In this document: piece after piece, positions 51,665 to 58,790 of the stretch
Layout of the letters: every line of letters begins with the position of its first letter
Numbering within the stretch: the stretch's first letter is position 1
From: Allobosea sp. BK604
GTDB lineage: Bacteria > Pseudomonadota > Alphaproteobacteria > Rhizobiales > Beijerinckiaceae
Direction: 5' to 3'
Length of the DNA: 64,000 bases
NCBI RefSeq assembly: GCF_004341515.1
Contig: NZ_SLZF01000006.1
Span: forward strand, 62,001 to 126,000
Notes under the pieces: generated by a model
Database searches by the model: none
Seen by the model: only the letters and a program-made list of their open reading frames with translations
Told to the model about the DNA's origin: nothing
Position numbers and translations under genes: made by a program

Positions 51665-52404
51665 GCCCGGCTCGGCGAATCAGAGGGCAGCGAGGGCACC
51701 GGGGGCACCGCGGCGCCGTTTCCCGATTTGCGCAGCAGCGCGACGCGCGGCATCCCGTCGTCGTCCTTGGCGAAGGTCACCGGCTCGTAAGCCCTGGCCC
51801 GGGCGCTCAGGGCCGCGACCTGCCGGTCCTGCCCCTGCCCGAACTCGAAGAGCAGCCAGCCGCCGGGCTTGAGGAGATCGACCGCGTCCCGGACGAGGCG
51901 CTGGTGGATCGAGATGCCGTAGGGTCCGCCGTCGAAGGCCTCGCGCGGCTCGGCCGCGAGCAGATGCGCGCTCTCGCCGTCGAGGCGCGCGGTGGAGATA
52001 TAGGGCGGATTGCAGACGATCATGTCCGCAGCGCCGGAGAGCCCATCGCCCTCAAGCGCAGCGAACAGGTCGCCCTGCCGGATGGTGACCCGGTCCTGAA
52101 GCGCCAGGCGTTCGGCATTGCTGCGGGCAAGAGCGACCGTGCTGTCGGTCAGGTCCGCCGCCCAGACACGGACTGAGGGGATCTCCGCGGCGATCGCCAG
52201 GGCAAGATTGCCGGAGCCGCAGCACATGTCGATCACCACGGAGCCCGGCGGGTTATCGCGAAGGATCGCGACCGCGCTGCGTCCGAGCAGTTCGGTTTCC
52301 CGGCGCGGCACGAGAACCTCGGGCCCAAGCTCCAGCGTCACGCTCATGAAGCGATTCAGGCGGGGCGCAGGGCCGCCCTCCTGGGCTGCTGCTCTGGGCG
52401 GCAT
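51661..52404 (-). CDS. HemK/PrmC-like class I methyltransferase
   Basis: 247 aa from ATG 52404, with GGAAGGAG upstream. VLVPRRETELL, VIDMCCGSGNLALAIAAE (SAM motif I) and DMIVCNPPYIS (NPPY, motif IV) are the pattern of protein-glutamine/N-methyltransferases of the PrmC/PrmB family. NPPY implies methylation of a planar amide or amine nitrogen. Since it lies with amide-forming enzymes it might modify a pathway product, an idea from context only. Confidence 0.83.
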   Translation of the reverse strand: MPPRAAAQEGGPAPRLNRFMSVTLELGPEVLVPRRETELLGRSAVAILRDNPPGSVVIDMCCGSGNLALAIAAEIPSVRVWAADLTDSTVALARSNAERLALQDRVTIRQGDLFAALEGDGLSGAADMIVCNPPYISTARLDGESAHLLAAEPREAFDGGPYGISIHQRLVRDAVDLLKPGGWLLFEFGQGQDRQVAALSARARAYEPVTFAKDDDGMPRVALLRKSGNGAAVPPVPSLPSDSPSRA

Positions 52405-52651
52405 GGCGGCTCCTTCCGTCACTCGACGGTCATGCATCCACCACGGACTATCGCGCCCAGGTAAACGGCCGCTGAAAAAGCGTTGCTGGTTGAGCGTGGA
52501 GTGCGGGGGCCTGGAGCGCTGACCAGGGTTATGCGTCTCTGCGCCTTACCGAGTGGTCGGTGTCGTTCGGCGTGCGGATCCGATTGTGGCGCCTGGCCGG
52601 ATCAAACAGCTCACCGCCACGTTTCCAGTCAAACGGATCAGCGGGGCAAAC

Positions 52652-52840
52652 ATGCGCATCGAGACCTACGACGAGTATTTGCTAGCGGGAGATCGCCTGA
52701 AAGCTCTCGGCCAGATATCCGCCGACGGCACAGGCCAGGACGAATTTCTCGACCTGACTGCCGCCATGCTCGATTTTGAGACGCGCGAGCACCCCGCTCT
52801 GTCCAAGCAACCCCAGGCAATGGAGGGCGGCGATGGGTGA
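52652..52840 (+). CDS. Small acidic protein resembling antitoxin N-terminal regions
   Basis: 62 aa: MRIETYDEYLLAGDRLKALG, then a loop and DEFLDLTAAMLDFETREHPA. The helix pattern (Y-x-x-A/R-x-x-L ... E-L-x-x-L-x-x-x-x-x-x-Y/F-E-x-x-x-x-P) resembles the N-terminal part of HigA-type proteins, but no helix-turn-helix follows. It overlaps the next gene by 8 bases. Function unknown. Confidence 0.55.
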   Translation: MRIETYDEYLLAGDRLKALGQISADGTGQDEFLDLTAAMLDFETREHPALSKQPQAMEGGDG

Positions 52841-53108
52841 ACCAAAGAAGATCGTCGTTGGCTGTGAAGATGATTACGAACGGGCTCGCGCCCGGGCAAA
52901 AGAACTTGTCCTGGCGGAACCGGGCTCCGAGGCCGAAGCAGAGCTGATCGATCTCGAGGAAGCGGCCGACACATGGGAGGCTCAGCACCAGGACGATGAA
53001 GACGGTCCGTCCAACGCGCCTGGTTTTCTGACGGCGACAGTTGGAACCGGCTTGGTCCTGGCCGTCGTCGGGCTCGCCAGCGCACTGATCATCGAGCTGG
53101 CCAGTTAG
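52833..53108 (+). CDS. Small membrane-anchored protein
   Basis: 91 aa. The soluble part (RARARAKELVLAEPGSEAEA, then ELIDLEEAADTWEAQH) has the same helix-loop-helix character as the preceding small protein; a C-terminal helix LTATVGTGLVLAVVGLASAL is a clear membrane span. GGAGGG lies upstream of the ATG. The pair overlaps and is probably cotranslated. No family recognised. Confidence 0.55.
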   Translation: MGEPKKIVVGCEDDYERARARAKELVLAEPGSEAEAELIDLEEAADTWEAQHQDDEDGPSNAPGFLTATVGTGLVLAVVGLASALIIELAS

Positions 53109-53150
53109 CTTCCGGATAAGAATGCTCTCACAGCGCAGTTGGTGGAAGCG

Positions 53151-53567
53151 CTATCGACTGCTGGGCATCAGGTCCGCATATTCGGGGTGCCGATGCGCCC
53201 AGTCCGCAACGAACGGGCAGACCGGAAGAATTTTTTCGCCCCGGCGTCGCGCGAGCTCGAAGATTCCGTGGACCAGCTGCGATCCGATACCGCGGCCGCG
53301 CAACGCCCTCGGCACCTCCGTATGAGAGATGATCAGGAGGCCATCCTGCCGCCGGAACGTCGCGTAGGCTATTCCTCCCTCCAGCGCCATGTTGAAGCGG
53401 TTGGCGCCGGTGTCTTCTGTCACGACGGCGCTGGCGATTTGTTGTGACGCATTGTCTTCACGCGGGCTGTCCACTCCACTCGACAATGCTCTGGCGAGAT
53501 CGGTTTTCACGGAGCCACGGTCCGCGCCCTGCTCAGTTGAGAGCTTGTTTCCGGGTCCGTCTCTCAT
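53151..53567 (-). CDS. YjdJ-type GNAT N-acetyltransferase with repeat-encoded N-terminus
   Basis: 138 aa from ATG 53567, with GGAGG upstream. The C-terminal 90 residues are a small GNAT domain: FNMALEGGIAYATFRRQDG, then HTEVPRALRGRGIGSQLVHG (the R-G-x-G-I-G acetyl-CoA loop) and VCPFVADWAHRHPEYADL, as in YjdJ proteins. The N-terminal 45 residues are partly encoded by a family A repeat (53442-53493). Without it the domain would still be complete. Substrate unknown. Confidence 0.75.
   Translation of the reverse strand: MRDGPGNKLSTEQGADRGSVKTDLARALSSGVDSPREDNASQQIASAVVTEDTGANRFNMALEGGIAYATFRRQDGLLIISHTEVPRALRGRGIGSQLVHGIFELARRRGEKILPVCPFVADWAHRHPEYADLMPSSR
53442..53493. repeat. Dispersed intergenic repeat, family A copy 6 (within a gene)
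   Basis: TGTGACGCATTGTCTTCACG, then CTGTCCACTCCACTCGACAATGCTCTGG: a diverged family A core. It lies inside the 5' part of the GNAT open frame. Confidence 0.65.
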
Positions 53568-53603
53568 AATCAGCCTCCTGCAATGTCGCGTTGATTGAAA
53601 CAA

Positions 53604-54071
53604 GCTCGAGGCTCGGATGTTTCCTGATCATTCGAAAGAGTAGAAGTCGCTTGCGCACTGAGATTGACCAAGTGCACAATCATGACAGTTGGGGACTGTC
53701 GGCGGCGCCGGACAGTAAAGCGCCGGAACCAGCACTGCGTATCAGTGCCGTCGGGGGTCCATTATGCTCGTGAGTGGTAGCGTCAAGGGAATCTGGCTGC
53801 GGGCCAGTATTGTGGTCACCGTTCTGGCACTTCTCGCCCTGCCCATGGCTTTTCAGTAGGCCCGGCGAGACCTGGGCGGAGATTCCCGTGCCCTGTGGTC
53901 CCGACAATCCGGTTGCCTCCTGCTGCGGCCGGCTCATGCAAGTCCGGACGCCTTGGCATTCGCAAGGGCACGACGATGCCCGGAACCCTTCTACCCGCTG
54001 CCATGCCAAGGCGCCGTGACAGGGCACGGTCCGCCCGCTCCAGGAAGCTCAGCAGGATCAAAAGGGGATGA
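53604..54071. other. Region without a confident gene
   Basis: No open frame on either strand resembles a known family. One short plus-strand frame at 53764 may encode a membrane peptide (listed separately). Confidence 0.5.
53764..53859 (+). CDS. Possible 31-residue membrane peptide
   Basis: MLVSGSVKGIWLRASIVVTV followed by LALLALPMAFQ: a short polar start and one hydrophobic helix. CGGGGG stands 5-9 bases before the ATG. No other support, so low confidence. Confidence 0.25.
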   Translation: MLVSGSVKGIWLRASIVVTVLALLALPMAFQ

Positions 54072-54162
54072 TGGCGGAGACGGAGGGATTCGAACCCTCG
54101 ATACCCTTGTGGGGTATGCTCATTTAGCAAACGAGTGCCTTCAGCCTCTCGGCCACGTCTCC
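54072..54162 (-). tRNA. tRNA-Ser (anticodon GCU)
   Basis: On the minus strand the acceptor arm GGAGACG (54156-54162) pairs with CGTCTCC (54076-54082), with discriminator G and encoded CCA. The anticodon loop TTGCTAA gives GCU, reading AGC/AGU. The variable arm (CATACCCCACAAGGGTATC) is long, as expected for a class II serine tRNA; the T loop GGTTCGAATCC is standard. Confidence 0.95.
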
Positions 54163-54245
54163 GTTGCAGGCTCTATGCCCGATTGCCGAGCGCTTTGACA
54201 AGCCACCCTGTGCAGATCGCGGTGAATGAGATGTCACTTCGGCGC

Positions 54246-54452
54246 TCACGCCGAGCGGGCCTCGTCGAACGCATCGACCCAGGCAAGGGCTTCGGGCAAG
54301 GTCTCGAAGCTGGGGCCGTGCAGCAATTCGTCCTCCTCCTCGCTCAAACCGAAGCGAATCCCATAGCCATCGGGCTCGCGCCGGATGGTGACGGGGTGGC
54401 GGGGAGGAAGCTGCGTCCGGCTGTCGCCGGCGCGCGAAGAGAAAGCATGCAT
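54246..54452 (-). CDS. Small hypothetical protein
   Basis: 68 aa from ATG 54452. PVTIRREPDGYGIRFGLSEE and FETLPEALAWVDAF suggest a small compact soluble domain. The frame is open to 54572, and the start could be further upstream. Family not recognised. Confidence 0.5.
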   Translation of the reverse strand: MHAFSSRAGDSRTQLPPRHPVTIRREPDGYGIRFGLSEEEDELLHGPSFETLPEALAWVDAFDEARSA

Positions 54453-54687
54453 AACGAGATCCGCAAAGTCGTCGTCCAGCGCAATCAACGTCAGCCTGGC
54501 TGAACGGTTCCCGAACGGCCAGGGGCCAGAATGTCGCTCCGCAGGGCCGGGCCTGGGCCATCCTTCCGCCACATGATTCGCGGTTTCGCCGCGACATGGT
54601 CATGGAATGACCAGCGGCGGCCCGGGCTATCACCGCATTCCTCGGCCAGGTTTCGCGGTGATCCGCAAACCAATGGAAGGACATTCG

Positions 54688-55062
54688 ATGCGCATGATCA
54701 CGATTGCCGCGGCCGGCGCGGCCCTCCTGCTCGCGACGGCAGCTGGCGCCCAGGCCCCCTCCGGACAGCCCTCGCCTGCCCGCCCGCCGGCAGCGGCGCC
54801 GCAAGCGCCCGCGACTCCGCCCGCGATCCAGTCGGTGAATGTCGTCGATATCACCGAACTGCCGGAGTCGACGCAGTCCCAGGTCAACAAGGTCGTGGCG
54901 GAGCGCGGCGATGGCGAGTTGCAGAAGCTGCGCAATGCCATCGATTCCGCACCCTCCATCAAATCCGCGCTCGAAGCGAAGGGACTGACGCCGACCCATG
55001 TCGTCCTCGCGCAGATCAACGATAGCGGCGAACTGACGCTCATCACCAAGAAGGCGGGCTGA
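54688..55062 (+). CDS. Small exported protein
   Basis: 124 aa from ATG 54688, with GGAAGGA upstream. Signal peptide MRMITIAAAGAALLLATAAG ending at AQA, then a Pro/Ala-rich linker and a compact helical domain (DITELPESTQSQVNKVVAER, then LQKLRNAIDSAPSIKSALEA). Periplasmic; function unknown. Confidence 0.75.
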   Translation: MRMITIAAAGAALLLATAAGAQAPSGQPSPARPPAAAPQAPATPPAIQSVNVVDITELPESTQSQVNKVVAERGDGELQKLRNAIDSAPSIKSALEAKGLTPTHVVLAQINDSGELTLITKKAG

Positions 55063-55294
55063 GGCTGAAGCGCTTCGGCACGAGCACGCGGTCCCCCCTG
55101 GGGGCTGCGGGCCAATGGCGCATTCCAGCAGGCCGGGCGCAGCCCGGCCTGGCCTGACCTGGCTCAACGATATCAACAGGCTCGCGCGCCGGGAGCCGCC
55201 GGGTTCCGCGCAAAGATGCGAAGCGACTGGACAGGCCGGATTTCAGCCTCTATATCGCCCCGACCAACACGGAGCGTCACCGCTTCGCCGGAGC

Positions 55295-55370
55295 GCCCAG
55301 GTAGCTCAGTTGGTAGAGCATGCGACTGAAAATCGCAGTGTCGGTGGTTCGATTCCGCCCCTGGGCACCA
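55295..55370 (+). tRNA. tRNA-Phe (anticodon GAA)
   Basis: 76 nt. Acceptor arm GCCCAGG/CCTGGGC, D arm AGCTCAGTTGGTAGAGC, anticodon stem-loop GCGACTGAAAATCGC (GAA, Phe), T arm GGTGGTTCGATTCCGCC, encoded CCA. Its 3' end is the probable insertion site of the element whose integrase gene follows. Confidence 0.96.
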
Positions 55371-55380
55371 TTTTTTTCAA
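55340..55380 (+). other. Probable attachment site (att) of the integrative element
   Basis: The 3' part of the tRNA-Phe gene, from the T arm through CCA and the T-run, lies 281 bp from the 3' end of an integrase gene. Integration into tRNA 3' ends leaves the tRNA whole on one side and a short direct repeat at the other. The other copy lies outside this window, so the exact core is unknown. Confidence 0.6.
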
Positions 55381-55397
55381 CGGCTTAGGCCGTTTTG
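55379..55397 (+). terminator. Hairpin terminator after tRNA-Phe
   Basis: AACGGC (55379-55384) and GCCGTT (55389-55394) with loop TTAG, followed by TTG; a T-run (55371-55377) also precedes it. Confidence 0.55.
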
Positions 55398-55421
55398 TTC
55401 AAGCGAGTGTTAGGGTTGGTG

Positions 55422-55658
55422 TTAGGGCAGATTGTTCGCGGCCAGTTCTATACGGTCGGCATTGGATCTGAGCATCTGAACGAGCGCGGCCCGTAAAGCA
55501 GCTTCTTCATCTTGATCATGCGCCCATTCGATACCCGAAATTTGGCCCAGCAAGTCCGCTAGGCTGATGCGTCCGATTTGCGATCCACAATTTTCGCCGA
55601 TCACGTCGACAATCCATCCGCCGGCCAAGGTATCGAGGCTGATCCGAGCTTCATCCAT
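55422..55658 (-). CDS. Small hypothetical protein of the integrative element
   Basis: 78 aa, acidic: MDEARISLDTLAGGWIVDVI and ALVQMLRSNADRIELAANNL. It overlaps the integrase 3' end by 8 bases, so it is cotranslated with it, and lies between the integrase and the tRNA. No family recognised. Confidence 0.6.
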   Translation of the reverse strand: MDEARISLDTLAGGWIVDVIGENCGSQIGRISLADLLGQISGIEWAHDQDEEAALRAALVQMLRSNADRIELAANNLP

Positions 55659-56874
55659 TGCTCTTGCTCCTTTTCGCTAGCCTTAATTCCGCCACCCGGT
55701 TCGACTGCACAACGCCCCCGCGATTGTAGCCCATGGTGGTCGAAATCTGCGTGTGGGTCGCGGCCTTCATCACGTCGGCCGGCTCGGCCCCGGCTTCGAA
55801 TGCCTCGGACACTGCGCCCGCCCGGCTATCCATGTTCCATACGTCGTTTGGCCACGAAGCGTCCTTCGCAATCTTCCGAAACGTTCTCGCGAAATGCGCC
55901 TTGCGATAGGGCTTGCCTGACCCTTCATCGAGGATGACCGGCCCGACGCGCTGATCCTGTGGGATCATCTGCAGCAGCACGAGCGATTCCGGGTACGCCT
56001 TCAAGTCGTGCTCGGCGATCTCATTGCCGTTCGACTTGCTGGTAGGCTTGCGCAATATCCAATCGCTGTCGATGTGCGCCCAAGTAAGGCCGATCTGCCA
56101 ACGCCACTCACCATCCATGATCCCGTCGCGCGACCCATCGCCGGCACGAACCCATTCGCCGATGACGTCCTTTTGCCGAAGCCCAAGGTCAAACTGCAAG
56201 GTGACTGCCAAGGCAATCGACGCCCGTCCCTTCTCGTGAGCCTTCGGCCTAAACGCCATGACGAGGTCATGCGTAACCCGCTTCTTGCGGCCCTTCGGCG
56301 CCTTGAATTCCATCTTCGAAAGCACTGTGGCCAGGCGCAGGCACGGGTCGCCATCCTTCTGCGCGAGTTCACAGCCGTAGTTGACGATGCGCCGGAGCGT
56401 CTGGATGCAGGCATATGCCCCGCGTTCTCCAAGGACACTCCACTCCTTGTGCCATGCTCTAATCTTGATGCCGGTTACAGTGCCGAGATCCACCTTGCCG
56501 AAGGTCTGCGTGATGATCTTGATGTAGCGCTCATAGAAAATCTGGGTGTCGCGCCGCCTCTCGCGGAGCGGAGAGGCTTCGTCGAGCAGGAAGCTCTCGC
56601 AAAGCCATGCAACCGTTCCGTAGGCCGATCGAGCAGACGTGGAACGCAGGCCGTCGCGCCACATGCGCAATTGCATCTGCAGGCGCTGGCACTGCTCGGC
56701 GATGTATAGATAGCCCTCTTCGGTGTCGAAATCGGCGCGAAGCCGGACTGTCTTAGGCCGGAACCCCTTCGTGATGTCCTCTTTCTCCGCAACCCAATAG
56801 CAATCAATCCGGCCGCTTTTTCGCTTTAGCCGCCGCAATCCTGGCGCGCTCAGCCTTCCATTCGGCGAGTCCAT
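55651..56874 (-). CDS. Tyrosine recombinase / phage integrase
   Basis: 407 aa from ATG 56874, with AGGAGGA upstream. The catalytic domain occupies the last 180 residues: the first Arg in LQFDLGLRQKDVIGEW, second box MDSRAGAVSEAFEAG and the C-terminal HTQISTTMGYNRG with the nucleophile Tyr. The second box has D where H of H-x-x-R is usual. Directly adjacent to tRNA-Phe, it should catalyse insertion at the tRNA 3' end. The longer frame to 57048 covers the upstream gene. Confidence 0.88.
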   Translation of the reverse strand: MDSPNGRLSAPGLRRLKRKSGRIDCYWVAEKEDITKGFRPKTVRLRADFDTEEGYLYIAEQCQRLQMQLRMWRDGLRSTSARSAYGTVAWLCESFLLDEASPLRERRRDTQIFYERYIKIITQTFGKVDLGTVTGIKIRAWHKEWSVLGERGAYACIQTLRRIVNYGCELAQKDGDPCLRLATVLSKMEFKAPKGRKKRVTHDLVMAFRPKAHEKGRASIALAVTLQFDLGLRQKDVIGEWVRAGDGSRDGIMDGEWRWQIGLTWAHIDSDWILRKPTSKSNGNEIAEHDLKAYPESLVLLQMIPQDQRVGPVILDEGSGKPYRKAHFARTFRKIAKDASWPNDVWNMDSRAGAVSEAFEAGAEPADVMKAATHTQISTTMGYNRGGVVQSNRVAELRLAKRSKSNG

Positions 56875-57118
56875 CGTTAGGTTCCTCCTCCTGCTCAAGC
56901 GAGGTGACAGCCTCGAGCTTGTATCGTCTGTCGAAAAACGCGCGGATGGCAGGCCAATAGCGCCCACCATAGACGGCGCTGATCGGGGGCAGCCCGTTGC
57001 GCTCTTCCATCTTCGCAATTCGAGGCCACTCTGACGCGCGGTCGCCAAGGATCACGCGGGCGAGCTCCTTCTCGTCGGGGTATAGGCTCGTCGGCTCGGG
57101 GCGGCGACGCTCGGGCAT
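56804..57118 (-). CDS. Possible excisionase-like small protein
   Basis: 104 aa. ERNGLPPISAVYGGRYWPAI followed by RAFFDRR resembles the DNA-binding core of small directionality factors found upstream of phage integrases, and the C-terminal tail is Lys/Arg-rich. ATG 57118 has GGGAG 7 bases upstream; a GTG at 57124 overlaps the previous stop (GTGA) but is too near the ribosome site. It overlaps the integrase start by 71 bases. Confidence 0.5.
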   Translation of the reverse strand: MPERRRPEPTSLYPDEKELARVILGDRASEWPRIAKMEERNGLPPISAVYGGRYWPAIRAFFDRRYKLEAVTSLEQEEEPNDGLAEWKAERARIAAAKAKKRPD

Positions 57119-57120
57119 GC

Positions 57121-57744
57121 TCACACTCCCTTGCCCCGAATATCTGCCGCGATGTTGGCAGCAACAAACTGCACCGCTCCCTCAGGCGCCCACGTGCCGA
57201 CAACCTTCGACGTCGTGTGGAAATCGGCGATCTTCGCGCACCGCTCTGTCTCGGCAGCAACCGCTTCCCTCAAGCGCTCCTCGGCTGCGGTGGCGCGGGC
57301 TTCGGCGGCTTCGGCGCGAGCGAGATTGTCCATCGCGGCCTTCTGGTAGGCGTCAGCGTGGGCGATGTGGTCGTGCATCTCCCGCAACTGCCCTTCATCC
57401 GATAGCGCCTGCATGCGGACCTCGCGGATCTCAGCCTCCTTCGCCGCGAAGGCTTTGGCAAGGAACGGGGCTAGGGCCTCGGCAAGAGCACCGGCACCAA
57501 GCTTATGCTGGCCGTCAACCCGGCGGATTTCCTGCGCGAGATCATCGACGGTGAAGCTGCCAGGCATCCCGTCCGCCTCCTGGCTCTGGGCGGCGAGCGC
57601 ATCGGCCGCGTTCGTCATGGCGTTGATCCGCGCAACATGTCGCGCGCGTTCAGGCGTTCCTGCTTTCGAGTAGTCGTCATTCGAAGCCGTCGTAATTGCG
57701 TGCCGTAACGCCTTCTCCAGCGCCCCCTTATCGATCTCAGACAT
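57121..57744 (-). CDS. Phage-type coiled-coil protein
   Basis: 207 aa from ATG 57744. Residues about 100-180 are Ala/Glu/Arg-rich heptads (EAEIREVRMQALSDEGQLRE, LARAEAAEARATAAEERLRE), a coiled coil, preceded by a conserved-looking N-terminus. Similar Ala-Glu coiled coils occur in the gene at 58146, suggesting related modules. Function unknown. Confidence 0.6.
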   Translation of the reverse strand: MSEIDKGALEKALRHAITTASNDDYSKAGTPERARHVARINAMTNAADALAAQSQEADGMPGSFTVDDLAQEIRRVDGQHKLGAGALAEALAPFLAKAFAAKEAEIREVRMQALSDEGQLREMHDHIAHADAYQKAAMDNLARAEAAEARATAAEERLREAVAAETERCAKIADFHTTSKVVGTWAPEGAVQFVAANIAADIRGKGV

Positions 57745-57952
57745 CAGGTGCATCCTTCTGGAGAGCGGCGCGGCCGGCGAGTTCGTCGAGCCGATCTAAG
57801 CGAGCGCGCATTTCGTCCGTGAAACGGTACACGGCATCCGGCCGCATCTCCGGGTATGCCTCGACCAGATCGAGACTTTCAGCCGACCACGTGGCTGCAT
57901 TCTTTGCGATGTAGCCGGCCAATTGTGAAAAGCGGATTTTCGTCAGCTTCAT
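57737..57952 (-). CDS. Small hypothetical phage protein
   Basis: 71 aa from ATG 57952, with GGGAGG upstream. KIRFSQLAGYIAKNAATWSA and AVYRFTDEMRARLDRLDELA; helical, no family. It overlaps the flanking genes by 8 and 1 bases. The longer frame to 58255 is a shadow. Confidence 0.6.
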   Translation of the reverse strand: MKLTKIRFSQLAGYIAKNAATWSAESLDLVEAYPEMRPDAVYRFTDEMRARLDRLDELAGRAALQKDAPDV

Positions 57953-58149
57953 CACTTCGCCTCCCGGCGGTGCATAGGAATTCGCCCCTGGCCGCGACGA
58001 TACCCAACGGCATAGTCCCGCCCGTGGCCGGGCATCCGGAACCACGAGTGGTCCCTGACCTTGGGAAGGTCTGCGATGTCGATAACGGCAACCAACTCTT
58101 GCGAGATCCGGATATGAGCCACGTCGCCATTGATACGGATGTGGTTCAT
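57952..58149 (-). CDS. Short HNH-type endonuclease-like fragment
   Basis: 65 aa. ELVAVIDIADLPKVRDHSWF and YAVGYRRGQGRIPMHRREAK resemble the beginning of phage HNH/AP2 homing endonucleases (start ...VDxxDxxxVxxxxW, end ...xMHRxI), which normally continue about 100 residues further with the HNH residues. Here it stops after MHR. Either a truncated gene or a short independent family. Confidence 0.5.
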   Translation of the reverse strand: MNHIRINGDVAHIRISQELVAVIDIADLPKVRDHSWFRMPGHGRDYAVGYRRGQGRIPMHRREAK

Positions 58150-58790
58150 TCCCCTTCTCCTTCCCTATTCCCTCTGTCCTGAGACGTGGCGGAGAGGGCG
58201 GCGCGGCATGCAAAGTCGGCAACGCTCTGGAACGAGCGGACAACAGCCTCGTCATGCTCGCGCTGTCTAATGTTGTAGACGGCCGTCTCGCACTGCTGCT
58301 TCACGCACTCCAACGCCCGCCGCAGTTCCGCCTTATCGGCTTCGGCGGCTGTGGCGCGGGCTTCGGCCTTGGCCCGCAGATCGTGTGGTGAGTTACTTCC
58401 GACACGCTTCTGGATCGTCCAGACATACGTTTCGAAGGGCTCGGTCTTCGCGTGGTAGGTCATTTCGATGTAGTTTTCCGCGCCGGATGCGCGGAAGTGC
58501 TCGCTGATGACCAATCCCATGTGCTGTACGATCGGGCCGGTGAGGGCTACGTCGATGGCGCCGCCCTCAATCCGAAGGTGCTTGAGTTCCGGGTCCATCA
58601 ACCGGTCCAAGTCGGCCCGCGCCTCGACTCGCTCGCGTTCCTTCTGGTCGAGCAGGGCGAGGAGGGAGGCGACTTCCCTGACCGAGAAGTTTATCAGACC
58701 GAGTTCTCGCGCCTCCTGATGCCAGGCCGTCCGCTTCCTGATCTCAGCCAGTCGGCTCTCGCTTATCGGTTCTACTGATACGGGGGTCAT
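58146..58790 (-). CDS. Hypothetical phage protein
   Basis: 214 aa. No family recognised. It has a helical middle part (RLAEIRKRTAWHQEARELGL) and a C-terminal Ala/Glu coiled coil (EARATAAEADKAELRRALEC). Overlaps the neighbouring genes by 4 bases on both sides. Confidence 0.6.
   Translation of the reverse strand: MTPVSVEPISESRLAEIRKRTAWHQEARELGLINFSVREVASLLALLDQKERERVEARADLDRLMDPELKHLRIEGGAIDVALTGPIVQHMGLVISEHFRASGAENYIEMTYHAKTEPFETYVWTIQKRVGSNSPHDLRAKAEARATAAEADKAELRRALECVKQQCETAVYNIRQREHDEAVVRSFQSVADFACRAALSATSQDRGNREGEGE

Noticed and set aside
53680..54130. Minus-strand open frames of 104-115 codons
   Set aside because: Cys-, Gly- and Ser-rich translations with no motif; one crosses into the tRNA-Ser gene.
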